The notes under the pieces: generated by a model
The model's input: the letters and a program-made list of their open reading frames with translations, nothing else
Database searches by the model: none
Told to the model about the DNA's origin: nothing
Shown: piece by piece, positions 11,524 through 23,197 of the stretch
Numbering within the stretch: the stretch's first letter is position 1
Layout: the number at the start of each line of letters is the position of its first letter
NCBI GenBank assembly: GCA_963932465.1
Contig: OZ010786.1
Span: 594,321,038 to 594,385,037 of the forward strand
Source of the DNA: Maratus speciosus
Lineage: Eukaryota > Arthropoda > Arachnida > Araneae > Salticidae
Direction of reading: 5' to 3'
DNA length: 64,000 nt
Made by a program: the position numbers and the translations under genes

Positions 11524-12099
11524 CAGGGCCGAAACTAGATTGTTTTGAGCCCGGGGGATAGATTTTGGCACCCCCCCCACCTCCTCATACACAATAAAAT
11601 TTATTGCCGCAGGTACCCTATGCAAAAAAAAAAAATAAAAATCCTTAAAAAATAAAAATAATTTAATAAATGCTAACAACAAATATGTAAACAAGGCTCC
11701 CATAGGATTAACATTAGCTTGGGCATTAAGAGCCTACACTAGCCTCTATAAGAAACTGGATCACTAATGTAAACCTATGGGAGCGTTCTTTTTTAAATTT
11801 CTCACTTGCATATTAATAGTTTCAACTGTTTTTTTTCTTGCTTAGAAAGAATTCTAACCGTATTAGTGTTTACTTTATAGATTTTGGTTGCAGATTTTTT
11901 TTTTATAAAGTCAGTTTCACAAATTTGAAAAGAACGCTCTCATAGGTTTAACATTAGCTTGCAAGTTTCTTTGTATTTCATATATATATACATTTTTGTA
12001 TGAAACGACAAACAAAATCTTTATTTGGCACCCCCTTCGTCTTTCATGCTGCTGCCCGGGGCACATGAACCCTCTGCAACCCACTAGTTTCGGGCCCTG
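11524..12099. mobile_element. 576-bp hAT-like non-autonomous element
   Basis: Ends are 'cagggccgaaactag' and the complement of 'ctagtttcgggccctg'. Flanking 8-mers are GTGCCAAT (11516-11523) and GTGGCAAT (12100-12107), an 8-bp target duplication with one mismatch, the hAT signature. Subterminal regions share 'gcccggg' and 'ggcacccccc'. Inside, the segment 'cataggattaacattagct' recurs at about 11700 and 11940 and inverted near 11780. No transposase. Confidence 0.85.
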
Positions 12100-12644
12100 G
12101 TGGCAATCCTAGTGACAACCAACAAATGAACAACTTAAGAAAATACTCAGTGTGACACCCCTTTGGTTAGTAGAATCGTCCCAGAGTGCTAGGCGCAGCT
12201 TTCAAAAACAAACATTAGGTGCAAACTCATGGATGGTCACCACTTACCAGGTGGCGACAAATTTTTTATCTGTGGCCACTAACTTTTAATATCTAACTCG
12301 CCTTTTTTTTTATGTCTGTGTGTTGTAGAAGAACAAATGTTTGAAAGTGTATTTTGATTTTTATAAAGTGCAAAACAATGTCACGTTTTTAATATGCATT
12401 TTTGTATGACAAAATCAAAATAAGAAATATTGTTTTCTTAACATTCCCCACTATCGTGATTGCTTAGCTTATACACATTTTTTTTATACTGTATCTTCCT
12501 CAACTATATTTTCCGACTATACACATTTAAATATATATATTATATTTAATTAATTATTCAAATTTTAAGAATTGTGTGTCTAAATTAATTATACACATTT
12601 GATGCAATTAGTGTTTTTTTGTACAAATGTAGTATACATATTAA
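12100..12644. other. Unassigned sequence
   Basis: No gene, RNA or recognisable element. AT-rich with TA tracts near 12530. Confidence 0.35.
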
Positions 12645-12812
12645 CAGGGGTCACAGCATATAGGACAAATTGTATTGTTCCTACCAGTATGTTTTATCAG
12701 TAATCGACAAGAGAAATTTTTATAAGATATGCAATAGGACTATTCCATGAAGATTATTGAAAAAAGTTACTGGTAAGAACAATAAAATTTGTCCTATATG
12801 CTGCGACCCCTG
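12645..12812. mobile_element. 168-bp MITE, CAGGGGTCGCA family, copy 1
   Basis: Ends 'caggggtcacagcatata' and the complement of 'tatatgctgcgacccctg', with inverted matching of about 50 bp including 'attgttcctaccagta'. TATTAA lies beside both ends (with one extra C on the right). A second copy is at 44557-44724. Too short to code. Confidence 0.8.
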
Positions 12813-12823
12813 CTATTAAAAAA

Positions 12824-12942
12824 GGGTACTTTTCGGCTAGCCGGGTGCCAGTGTTATATATACATGTACGTATATATACATATATGTGTGTGTGTATAAA
12901 TATGTAAATATAATACTGGCGTCCGGCTAACCGAAAAGTACC
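12824..12942. mobile_element. 119-bp foldback, gtacttttcggcta ends
   Basis: 'gggtacttttcggctagccgg' and the complement of 'ccggctaaccgaaaagtacc' form inverted arms around a TA/TG microsatellite core. It follows the previous MITE almost directly. No target duplication was resolved. Confidence 0.6.
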
Positions 12943-13959
12943 TAAAAAAATCATTTTTCACTTTGAATTTTCTCCCCATATAAATGCTATTTTTTTATGC
13001 ATTTGTTTTATAATGTGGAGACTGGATTTTTTATGTTTAGGAGTCACTGGCTTCTTTCAGCTTTTGGGAGCCTGGACCTATACAAGTCAGTCAAGATCTT
13101 GCTTTACTTATAAACAATTTAATCTTTTAATTTTGCCTCTTCAATACTTCTGCAGCATAAGTGTATTTCAATAGACATCATTCACAATTCTTCAAGCAAC
13201 TACATAAAAATATTTACGATAGCCAAACAAACATTAAAAATATAAGAAATAACCCAGTTCATATAAAAAACACTTTCAATTGCAGAAAAAGTGAGAGATA
13301 CTTTTTCACGAACATGAATGAAAACATCATACACAATTAAGGCATATTCATAACAAAAACCCCCAAATTTTTATTATTGATTCTAAAGTAGTAATGAATT
13401 TTGGTATAGCATTTCTGTCAAAATATACATTTTTAAAAATACTATTCTTCATTCAATTTTCAATATTTTATTATCACTAAATTTTTTAAAAATAGTTTTA
13501 TAGTATACCTATGCAAAAGATCTTGGGAGAGATATTTTCAATTTTCTTTTTTATTATCTTTAAAAAAATTGAATTACACATGGTAAATTTCCTTAAATTG
13601 TTATTAATTATCATGTTTATCAATTTTATATGAAATTTTTAGAAACATTAAAAAAATATCGCCCTATGTTTGTTGCAAACTATATCAAGATTCTAAAAAT
13701 ATGCAAATCTAATAACAAAAATATGATTCTAAAAACTGCATTTCTAAATTATTTCAGCACTGAGCCTTAGTTCTTTCAACTTAGGGAAAACCTGAAAAAA
13801 GAAATTTTCATAAGAACTTCTTTGTAGTTAAGAATGCAAAAAAATTAGAAAAAAAGACTTACTTCGTGTTAAACTACTTCTTATATTAATCGGTAATATT
13901 TAAATATTCCAAGATATTTTTGGAATATCACTTGACTGTTGCTTTGATTATATGTCACT
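12943..13959. other. Unassigned AT-rich sequence
   Basis: No coding, RNA or repeat signal supported. Base composition is strongly AT with homopolymer stretches. Confidence 0.4.
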
Positions 13960-14014
13960 CGGTATCGCCCCCCCCCCCTCCCCCCAAAAAAACGATTCTC
14001 TGGATCCGCCCCTG
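13960..14014. repeat. C-run and hAT-type terminus
   Basis: A C-run at about 13969-13985 is followed by 'gattctctggatccgcccctg', ending at 14014. The complement, beginning caggggcggatccag, is a common hAT-type end. See 10792 for a possible partner. Confidence 0.4.
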
Positions 14015-14110
14015 ATTCCTTTGCTATTTTCCATAACTGCAAAGCTTGTGCGGATTTCTAGGTAACAGTCTTTAACATATGAATTATTTCTAATGTTGGC
14101 TCTAGGCTAG

Positions 14111-14280
14111 GGGAGCACAACCTTTTTTACAGAAGGCCACTTGCAAAAAAGTCTGCATTGCCGAGGGCCACATCAGTAACACAGAGAGAATATTTCGGGG
14201 TGGTGATCTGTGTCCTATAATCGGATAAAAAATATGGTTTCAGAGGGGTGCGGGGGTTACCCCTCTAGGTTCCCTTACCT
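14111..14280. repeat. hAT-like subterminal fragment
   Basis: 'ggggagcacaaccttttt ... gaaggccactt ... gagggccacat' matches the layout of the ends of Charlie-like hAT elements, which carry a G-rich end, then CACAACCTTTTT and a GGCCAC word. No second end was identified. The call rests on recall. Confidence 0.35.
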
Positions 14281-14439
14281 AGTCAACATATCCAATTCAG
14301 TTGGAAAGGACACATCAATAGTTTACGTTTGTATATCTAACACGAATATAACAAGGATTGTTTTTAAGGAGTGACACTATTTCTCCTAAAGATGTGAATG
14401 AAGATGAAAAAAAAATGTGAACTTTATGAACGAAGAGGA

Positions 14440-17400
14440 GAGAAGGAGCAAATTAAAGAAATTTCACATTTGTCCACGCCTGATCAACGAAATTCACTAT
14501 TTTTCTGTGCACAATAAAAATATTTTGTGATTTTTACATGCCAGATTGACACAATTCACAATTTTTCCATAGCCGATCAAAACATTTGCAATTTTTCTGA
14601 AGCCGATTGATAAAATTCACAATTTTTCCATATCCAATCGACAAAATTCGCTATTTTTCTGCAACCTGATGAACAAATTTCCCTTTTTTTCGTGCCTCAT
14701 CGACAAAGTTTGCTATTTTTCCGTGAATCAACGAAATTTGAGATTTGTCCACGCCTGATCAACGAAATTCACTATTTTTCTGCTCCCGATCAAAGAACTT
14801 TGCGATTTTTACATGCTAGATTGACACAATTCACAATTTTTCCATAGCCGATAGATAACATTTGTAATTTTTCCAAAGCCGATGGATAAAATTCGCAATT
14901 ATTCCATATCCAATCGACAAAATTCACAATTCTTAACTGACTGACGGAATTTGTGATTTTTTCCTGCTGCACATTGACAACATTCACAATTTTTCCACAC
15001 CCAATTGACAAAATGCACTGTTTTTTCACACCCAATTGACAAAATTCACTATTTTTCAATTTTTCTAAACATGATCGGCAAAATTCGCAATTTTTTCGTG
15101 CCTAATCAAACAAATTCGCCATTTTTCCACACCTGATTGACTAAATTTGCCATTTTTTCCTACCTGACCAATGAAATTCGTTATTTTTCACACCTAATTG
15201 ACAAAATTCCCTTTTTTTCAGCGCCTGATTAACGAAGTTTGCATTTTTCTGTGAATCAGCATAATTTTCTACTTCTAAACAACAAAATCCACGATTTTTC
15301 CACGCCCGATCGACGAAATTCACGATCTCAACTGACTGACGGAGATAAAATTTAAAAATTTTCCATACCCAACAGAAAAAATCCTCTGTTTAACATCCGA
15401 TTAATAAAATTCACTGTTTTTCTGCACATTATCGACAAAATTCGCTATTTTTCATGCCTGATTGACTAAATTTGCCATTTTTTCCTAACCGACCAATGAA
15501 ACTCGACGTTTTTCCACACCTGATTGACAAAGTTTGCTATTTTTCGTGAATAAACGAGATTTGAGATTTTCCAACTCCTAATTGACAAAATTCACGATTT
15601 TTCTACACCCAATCGACGAAATTCACAATTCTCAACTGACTGACGGAATTTGTGATTTTTTTCCCGCTGCACATTGACAAAATTCACAATTTTCCACACG
15701 CAATTGACAAAATTCGCTGTTTTTTCACACCCGAATGACAAAATTCACTATTTTTCAATTTTTCCGCACATTATCGACAAAATTCGCAATTTTTTCATAC
15801 CTGATCAAACAAATTCGCTATTTTTCCACGCCTGATTGACTAAATTTGCCATTTTTCCATACCCGACAATTGGAATTCGCTATTTTTTCACACCGGACTG
15901 ACAAAATTCCCTTTTTTCCGCGGCTGATTAACGAAGTTCGCTATTTTTCTGTGAATAAACACAATTTTCTACTTCTAAACAACAAAATCCACGATTTTTC
16001 CACGCCCGATCGACTAAATTCACGATCTCAACTGACTGACGGAGATAAAATTTAAAATTTTTCCACACCCAACAGAAAAAATCCTCTGTTTAACATCCGA
16101 TTAATAAAATTCACTGTTTTTCTGCACATTATCGACAAAATTCGCTATTTTTCATGCCTGATTGACTAAATTCGCCATTTTTTCCTACCCGACCAATGAA
16201 ATTCGCTTTTTTTCCACACCTGATTGACAAACTTTGTTATTTTTCGTGAATAAACGAGATTTGAGATTTTCCATCTCCTAATTGACAAAATTCACGATTT
16301 TTCCACACCCAATCGACGAAATTCACGATTCTCAACTGACTGACGGAATTTGTGATTTTTTTCCTGCTGCACATTGACAAAATTCACAATTTTTCCACAC
16401 GCAATTGACAAAATTCGCTGTTTTTTCACACCCGATTGACAAAATTAACTATTTTTCAATTTTTCCGCACATTATCGACAAAATTCGCAATTTTTTCGTG
16501 CCTGATCACACAAATTCGCAATTTTTTCTTGCCTGATTGACTAAATTCGCCATTTTCCCTACTCAACAATTGGAATTCGCTAATTTTTCACGCCGGATTG
16601 ACAAAATTCCCTTTTTTTCCGCAGCTGATTAACGAAGTTCGCTATTTTTCTGTGAATCAACAAAAATTGAGATTTTTCTACTTCTAAGTAACAAAATTCA
16701 CGATTTTTTCATGCCCGATCGACGAAATTCATGATCTCAACAGACTGACGGAATTTGTGATTTTTTCCCGCTGCACATTGACAAAATTCACAATTTTTCC
16801 ACACCCAATTGACAAAATTCGCTGCTTTTTCACACTCGATTGACAAAATTCACTATTTTTCAATTTTCCGCGCATTATCGACAGAATTCGCAAATTTTCG
16901 TGCCTGATCAAACAAATTTGCTATTTTTCCACGCCTGATTGACTAAATTCGCTATATTTTCCTACCCGACCAGTGGAATTTGCTATTTTTTCACACCCGA
17001 TTGACAAAATTCCCTTTTTTTCTGCGCCTGATTAACGAAGTTCGCTATTTTTCTGTGAATCAACAAAATTTGAGATTTTTCTACTTCTAAACAACAAAAT
17101 TCACGATTTTTTCATGCGCGATCGACGAAATTCATGATCTCAACTGACTGACGGAATTTGTGATTTTTTTCGCGCTGCACATTGACAAAATTCACAATTT
17201 TTCCACACCCAATTGACAAAATTCGCTCTTTTTTCACACCCGATTGACAAAATTCACTATTTTTCAATTTTTCCTCACATTATCGACAAAATTCGCAATT
17301 TTTTTCGTGCCTGATCAAACAAATTCGCTATTTTTCCACGCCTAATTGGCTAAATTCGCCATTTTTCCCTACCCGACCAATGGAATTCGCTATTTTTTCA

Positions 17401-18852
17401 CACCCGATTGACAAAATTCCCTTTTTTCCGCACCTGATTAACGAAGTTCGCCATTTTTCTGTGAATCAACGAAATTTGAGATTTTTCTACTTCTAAACAA
17501 AAAAATTCACTATTTTTTCACGTCCGATCGACGAAATTCATGATCTCAACTGACTGACGGAATTTGTGATTTTTTCTTGCTGCACATTGACAAAATTCAC
17601 AATTTTTCCACACCCAATTGACAAAATTCGCTGTTTTTTCAGACCCGATTGACAAAATTCACTATTTTTCAATTTTTCCACACATTATCGACAAAATTAG
17701 CAATTTTTCAACACCCAATAGACAAAATCCTCTGTTTTTTCACACCCGATTGACAAAATTCACTTTTTCAAATTTTCCGCACATTATCGACAAAATTCGC
17801 AAATTTCCGTGCCTGATCAAACAAATTTGCTATTTTTCATCGCCTGATTGACTAAATTCGCCATTTTTTCCTACCCGACCAATGGAATTTGCTATTTTTT
17901 CACACCCGAGTGACAAAATTCGCCATTTTTCCCTACCCGACCAATGGAATTTGCTATTTGTTCACTCCCAATTGACAAAATTCCCTTTTTTTCTGCGCCT
18001 GATTAACGAAGATCGCTATTTTTCTGTGAATCAACAAAATTTGAGATTTTTCTACTTCTAAACAACAAAATTCACGATTTCTTCACGCCCGATCGACGAA
18101 ATTCATGATCTCAACTGACTGACGGAATTTGTGATTTTTTCCCACTGCACATTGACAAAATTCACAATTTTTCCACACCCAACTGACAAAGTTCGCTGTT
18201 TTTTCACACCCGATTGACAAAATTCACTATTTTTCAATTTTCCGCACATTATCGACAAAATTCGCAATTTCTTTGTGCCTATTCAAACAAATTCGCTATT
18301 TTTCCATGCCTGATTGACTAAATTTGCCATTTTTCCCTACCCGACCAATGGAATTCGCTATTTTTTCACACCCGATTCACAAAATTCCCTTTTTTTCCAC
18401 GCCTGATTAACGAAGTTCGCTATTTTTCTGTGAATCAACAAAATTTCAGATTTTTCTACTTCTAAACAAAAAATTCACGATTTTTTTAACGACCGATCGA
18501 CGAAATTCATGATCTCAACTGACTGACAGAATTTGTAATTTTTTCTCGCTGCACATTGACAAAATTCACAATTTTTCCACACCCAATAGACAAAATCGTC
18601 TGTTTTTTCACACCCGATAGACAAAATTCACTATTTTTCAATTTTTTCGCACATTATCGACAAAATTCGCAATTTTTTCATGCCTGATCAAACAAATTCG
18701 CTATTTTTCAACGCCTGATTGACAAAATTCGTCATTTTTTCGTACCCGACCAATGAAATTCGCTATTTTTTCAAACCTGATTGACCAAATTCGCCTTTTT
18801 TCCGTGCCTGATTAACGAAGTTCGCTATTTTTCTGTGAATCAACGAAATTTG
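14440..18852. repeat. Satellite of ~30-bp monomers in ~400- and ~700-bp higher-order units
   Basis: The whole stretch is built from diverged monomers like 'gattgacaaaattcgctat' + 'ttttcc'. A landmark variant 'caactgactgacgg' recurs near 14935, 15331, 15633, 16031, 16333, 16741, 17141, 17548, 18111 and 18518. Spacing alternates about 396-398 and 302 at first (two ~700-bp units), then settles at 400-408 with one 563-bp step. Open frames inside are translated repeat. The array breaks at 18852 and resumes at 29394. Confidence 0.9.
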
Positions 18853-18890
18853 CAGTGTTGGAAAATAGGGGCAGGGGAGCCCAGCTAAAA

Positions 18891-19200
18891 ATGAACTGCA
18901 GAAATTCTACAAAAAAACCGCAGTTGGAAAACTGCGGTGATTTGGCCGATTCCACTACAGATTTTTTGCGGTCAATAGAACTACAAAATTACCGCAGTTT
19001 ACTAACTGCAGTAATTTAGCAGTTGTATTGACCACAAAAATTCTACAGAAAATTTATAGTTATATCAATATTAAAAATTCTGCAGAAATTTCGCAGTTTT
19101 ATTGACCGCAAAAATTCTGTAGTGGAATCGGCCAAATCACCGCAGTTCTCCAACTGCAGTTTTTTTGTAGTATATCGACCTCAAAAATGTAGTATTTTTT
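18891..19200. repeat. Nested palindromes of ctgcagt/actgcgg words
   Basis: Segments such as 'aaccgcagttggaaaactgc' and 'ggtgatttggccgattccac' recur inverted near 19110-19165 ('gtggaatcggccaaatcacc'). A centre lies near 19030. It forms the inner part of the left end of the 10.5 kb block. No gene. Confidence 0.65.
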
Positions 19201-19214
19201 TAATGAGTATCCAC

Positions 19215-20570
19215 TTTGCCTCCCTGAGGAAAGTGCCCTCAGGGGGGCAAAGTAGTGCACGGAGCAGTGGAAGTATATAAAATGATTAAGCGGTCACAGG
19301 TTTGGGTGTCGGCAAAATGTAGGAAAGTGCCCTCCAAAGGGGGGGGGGAAGTAGTGGATGGAGCACCAGAAATGCATAAAATGATTAAGCGGTCACAGGC
19401 CTTACCAACGATATGTCACATGATGGGTGTCGCAAAAATTTAGGAAAGTGCCCCCGAGGGGGGCAAAGTAGTGGGCGGAGTACCGGAAGAGCATAAAATG
19501 ATTAAGCAGCCAAGGGCCTTTCGAACGATATGTCACATGATGGGTGTCGGGAAAATTTAGTAAAGTACACCCCTGGGGGGGGGGGCAAAGTGGGGGGTGG
19601 GGGAGGAGTACCGGAAGTGCATAAAATGATTAAGCGGTTACAGGCCATTCCAACGATATGTCACATGATTAGTGTCAGAAAATTTTAGGAAAGTGCCCCC
19701 CTAGGGGGGCATAAAATGATTAAGCAGCCAAAGGCCTTTCCAACGATATGTTACATGACAGGTGTCGGGAAAATTTAGTAAAGTGCCCCCATGGGGGGCA
19801 AAGTGGTGGGTGTGGTACCGAAGTGCATAAAATGATTAAGCAGTCACAGGTCTTTCCAACGATATGTTACATGACGGGTATCTGCAAAATTTAGTAAAGT
19901 GCCCCCCCTGGGGGGCAAAGTGGTGGGCGGGGGTACTGGAAGTGCATAAAATGACTAAGCGGTCACAGGCCTTTCCAACGATATGTCACACGACGGGTGT
20001 CGGAAAAATTTAGGAAAGTGCCCCCCAGGGGGGCAAAGTAGTGGGCGGAGTACCGGAAGTGCATAAAATGATTAAGCAGCCAAGGGCCTTTCGAACGATA
20101 TGTCACATGACGGGTGTCGGGAAAATTTAGTAAAGTACACCTCTGGGGGGGCAAAGTGGGGGGTGGGGGAGGAGTACCGGAAGTGCATAAAATGATTCAG
20201 CAGTTACAGGCCATTCCAACGATATGTCACATGACAGGTGTTAGCAAAATTTAGGAAAGTACCCCCCCCCGGGGGGGGGGGCAAAGTGGTGGGCAGAGCA
20301 CCAGAAGTGCATAAAATGATTAAGCAGTCACAGGCCTTTTCAATGATATGTCACATGAGGGGCTATGGCAAAATTTAGAAAAATGCCCTCCCACGGGGGA
20401 GGGGCAGGTGGGGAGAGGGACACGGAGGTGCTAATACAAATAAGCAGCCACACACCTTTCCAAAGATATGTCACATGATGCATGTCGGCAAAATTTAGAA
20501 AAGTACCCCCCCCCCCCTGGTGTGAATGTAAAGGGAGGGTCATCGTAGGTACATAACATGAATAAGTGGT
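19215..20570. repeat. ~120-bp satellite with G-runs, ~11 units
   Basis: Units share 'aaatgattaagc', 'ttccaacgatatgtcacatga' (split words) and 'gaaagtgcccccc...ggggggcaaagt'. The landmark falls at about 19278, 19378, 19496, 19624, 19709, 19829, 19947, 20067, 20195 and 20311, with decayed units after. Each unit centre is a C-run/G-run inverted pair, so every repeat can form a G/C hairpin. Confidence 0.9.
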
Positions 20571-22440
20571 AAGAAATTTGCATATTACACAATCTTTCGA
20601 GGAAATACACATATTTCGCACGACCTTTTGAAGAAATTCACTTATTTTACACGATCCTTTGGCAAAAATCGCAGTTTTCTACGACCTTTCAAAGAAATTT
20701 GCATATTACACAATCTTTCGAAGAAATTTGCATATTTTGCATGATCTTTCGAAGAAATTTGCATATTTCACACGATCATTTGACGAAATACACTGGTTTT
20801 CGCGATCATTTGACAAAAATCACATTTTATCGCGATTCTTTGACAAAATTAGTGTTTTTTCCGTGACCTTTCAAAGAAATTTGCATATTACATGGTCTTT
20901 CGACAAAATTCGCATATTTTACACAATCCTTAGGCAAAAATCACATTTTTTCGCAAGATCCTTTGAAGAAATTCGCATATTTTCCACGATCTTTCAATGA
21001 CATTTGCATTTTTTCTGCGATCATTTGACAAAAATCACATTTTTTTGCGATTCTCTGGCAAAATTCGCGTTTTTTCCTCAACTTTTAAACGTAATTTGCA
21101 TATTACAGTATCTTTCGACAAAATTTGCATATTTCGCACGATCTTTCAAAGAAACTTTCATATTTCGCATGATCTTTCGAAGAAATTCACATATTTTACA
21201 CGATCATTTGACGAAATATGCATTTTTTTCGCAATCATTTGACAAAAATCACATTTTTTCGCGATTCTTTGACAAAATTCTTGTTTTTTCTGTGACCTTT
21301 CAAAGAAATTCGCATATTACATGGTCTTTTGACAAAATTCGCATATTTTACACGATCCTTTGGCGAAAATCACATTTTTTTTGCAAGATCCTTCGAAGAA
21401 ATTTGCATGTTTTCCACGATCTTTTAACGACATTTGCATTTTTTCTGCGATCATTTGACAAAAATCATATTTTTTTGTGATTCTTTGGCGAAATTCACGT
21501 TTTTTCCACGACCTCTCAAAGAAATTTGCATATTACCCGATCTTTCGACAAAATTTGCATATTTTGCACGATCTTTCGAAGAAATTCACATATTTTACAC
21601 TATTTGACGAAATACGCATTTTTTCGCGATTCTTTGACAAAATTCTTGTTTTTTCTGTGACCTTTCAACGAAATTCGCATATTACATGGTCTTTCGACAA
21701 AATTCGCATATTTTACACGATCCTTTGGCGAAAATCACATTTTTTGCAAGATCCTTCGAAGAAATTCGCATGTTTTCCACGACATTTGCATTTTTTCTGC
21801 GATCATTTGACAAAAATCATATTTTTTTGTGATTCTTTGGCGAAATTCACGTTTTTCCCACGACCCTTCGAAGAAATTCGCATATTACACGATCTTTTGA
21901 TGAAATTCGAGCATTTTGCATGACCTTTTGAATAAACTTGCATATTTTAAACGATCTATTGGCAAAAATCATGTTTTTTTTGCAATTCTTTGATGGAAAT
22001 CGTGTCTTTTTCGTGATCCTTTAATGAAAATCTCATTTTTCCGGCAATCCTTTGACGAAAATTGCGTTTCCCAGCGATCCTTTGACGAAAATTGTGTTTC
22101 CCAGCGATCCTTTGACGAAAATTGCGTTTCCCAGCGATCCTTTGACGAAAATTGCGTTTCCCAGCGATCCTTTGACGAAAATTGCGTTTCCCAGCGATCC
22201 TTTGACGAAAATTGCGTTTCCCAGCGATCCTTTGACGAAAATTGCGTTTCCCAGCGATCCTTTGACGAAAATTGCGTTTCCCAGCGATCCTTTGACGAAA
22301 ATTGCGTTTCCCAGCGATCCTTTGACGGGAGTCGCATTTTTTCCTGTAATCCTTTGACGAAAATCGCATTTTCCCCATGATTCTTTGACATTAATTGCAT
22401 TTTTTCCATGATCCTTTGACAATTGTGCTCAATTTGGTGC
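20571..22440. repeat. ~27-32-bp monomer satellite (ttgacaaaaatcacatttttt family)
   Basis: Diverged monomers built on 'cctttgacaaaattcgcat' with a 'ttttcgcgat' spacer fill the region. Long open frames rich in FDKIRIF/DLSKKFAYF are repeat translations on either strand, not proteins. The monomer resembles that of the 14440-18852 satellite outside the block. Confidence 0.85.
22051..22320. repeat. Homogenised 30-bp x 9 tandem array
   Basis: Nine consecutive copies of a 30-bp unit starting 'tttgacgaaaattgcgtttc' are identical except one C-to-T in the second. Because 30 is a multiple of three and the unit lacks stops in most frames, several overlapping frames stay open on both strands. This is a recent expansion inside the older degenerate satellite. 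Confidence 0.95.
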
Positions 22441-22496
22441 GGTTCGTAGTCACGTTTTTGTTATATTTCCTACACTCCCACTACAACCCTTCCCTC

Positions 22497-23197
22497 CAGG
22501 GACCCGGAGCTGGAGCTGGAGCCCGGAGCCGGAGCGCTCCGGAGCTGTGTTTTTCCTGTAGCTGGAGCCGGAGCTGTAGCTCTAAATTTTCCCCAGCTCC
22601 AGGGCTCCTTTAGTTTTTAATATTCCTTTAAATCTTTTTTTTTTTTTTTTCAGTCTTTTAAATTTCTAGGCTTAAAATATTTTAATTACATCATTATTCA
22701 GTATTTTAATTATATCATTTTTTAGGTTTTTATTATTATTATTATTATTAGGGAAGGAAAACTTCTCAAAAATGGCAACACTACTTTACTTCTACTTTCT
22801 ACTTGAACTAAGTGACAACACTATTTGAAAACAAATATGGCCGCCTGTTGTTTACATGTGTAGTCGTACAATTTTGGCTGTTCGAAAAGTGTAGAAGAAA
22901 TTTAAGATTTTTGTGTTTAAAATTCTACCAAACTTTCTATTTTAAAAGCAAAAGCTAAAAGATGTCATATTTTCTGAACAAGCATTTCAAGTTTGATGAG
23001 AAGAAAAATGCATTTTGTCAGATCTTTAATGAAGATAGAAAGTATTTGTGAGCAAAAAATTAAACGTGCAAATTAAAATCTGCAACTTAAAAGCGCGAAG
23101 TCGGAGCCGAGTTGGAGCCGGAGCTGGAGCCACGGTATTTTCTCTAGGAGCGGAGCTGGAGCTGGAGCATCAAAAATTGTTCGGCTCCGGGTCACTG
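22497..23197. mobile_element. 701-bp hAT-like non-autonomous element with perfect 8-bp duplication
   Basis: CTTCCCTC stands directly before (22489-22496) and directly after (23198-23205). Ends are 'cagggacccggagc' and the complement of 'gctccgggtcactg'. Both subterminal regions are GC-rich and built from GGAGCT/GGAGCC words (22501-22610 and 23095-23190), in contrast to the AT-rich core, which holds a TTA microsatellite at 22729-22750. No transposase. The 8-bp duplication and CAGNG ends place it in the hAT group. Confidence 0.9.

Noticed and set aside
10792..14014. Single 3.2 kb hAT element
   Set aside because: Ends look alike, but no 8-bp duplication is found and a complete hAT-like MITE plus others lie inside; left as two separate termini.
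14440..18852. CRISPR-like array because of regular short repeats
   Set aside because: Repeats are degenerate and contiguous with no unique spacers; the genome is eukaryotic.
20659..22422. Long open frames (up to 158 codons) on both strands
   Set aside because: They translate tandem satellite; the 30-bp period keeps frames open without selection for protein.
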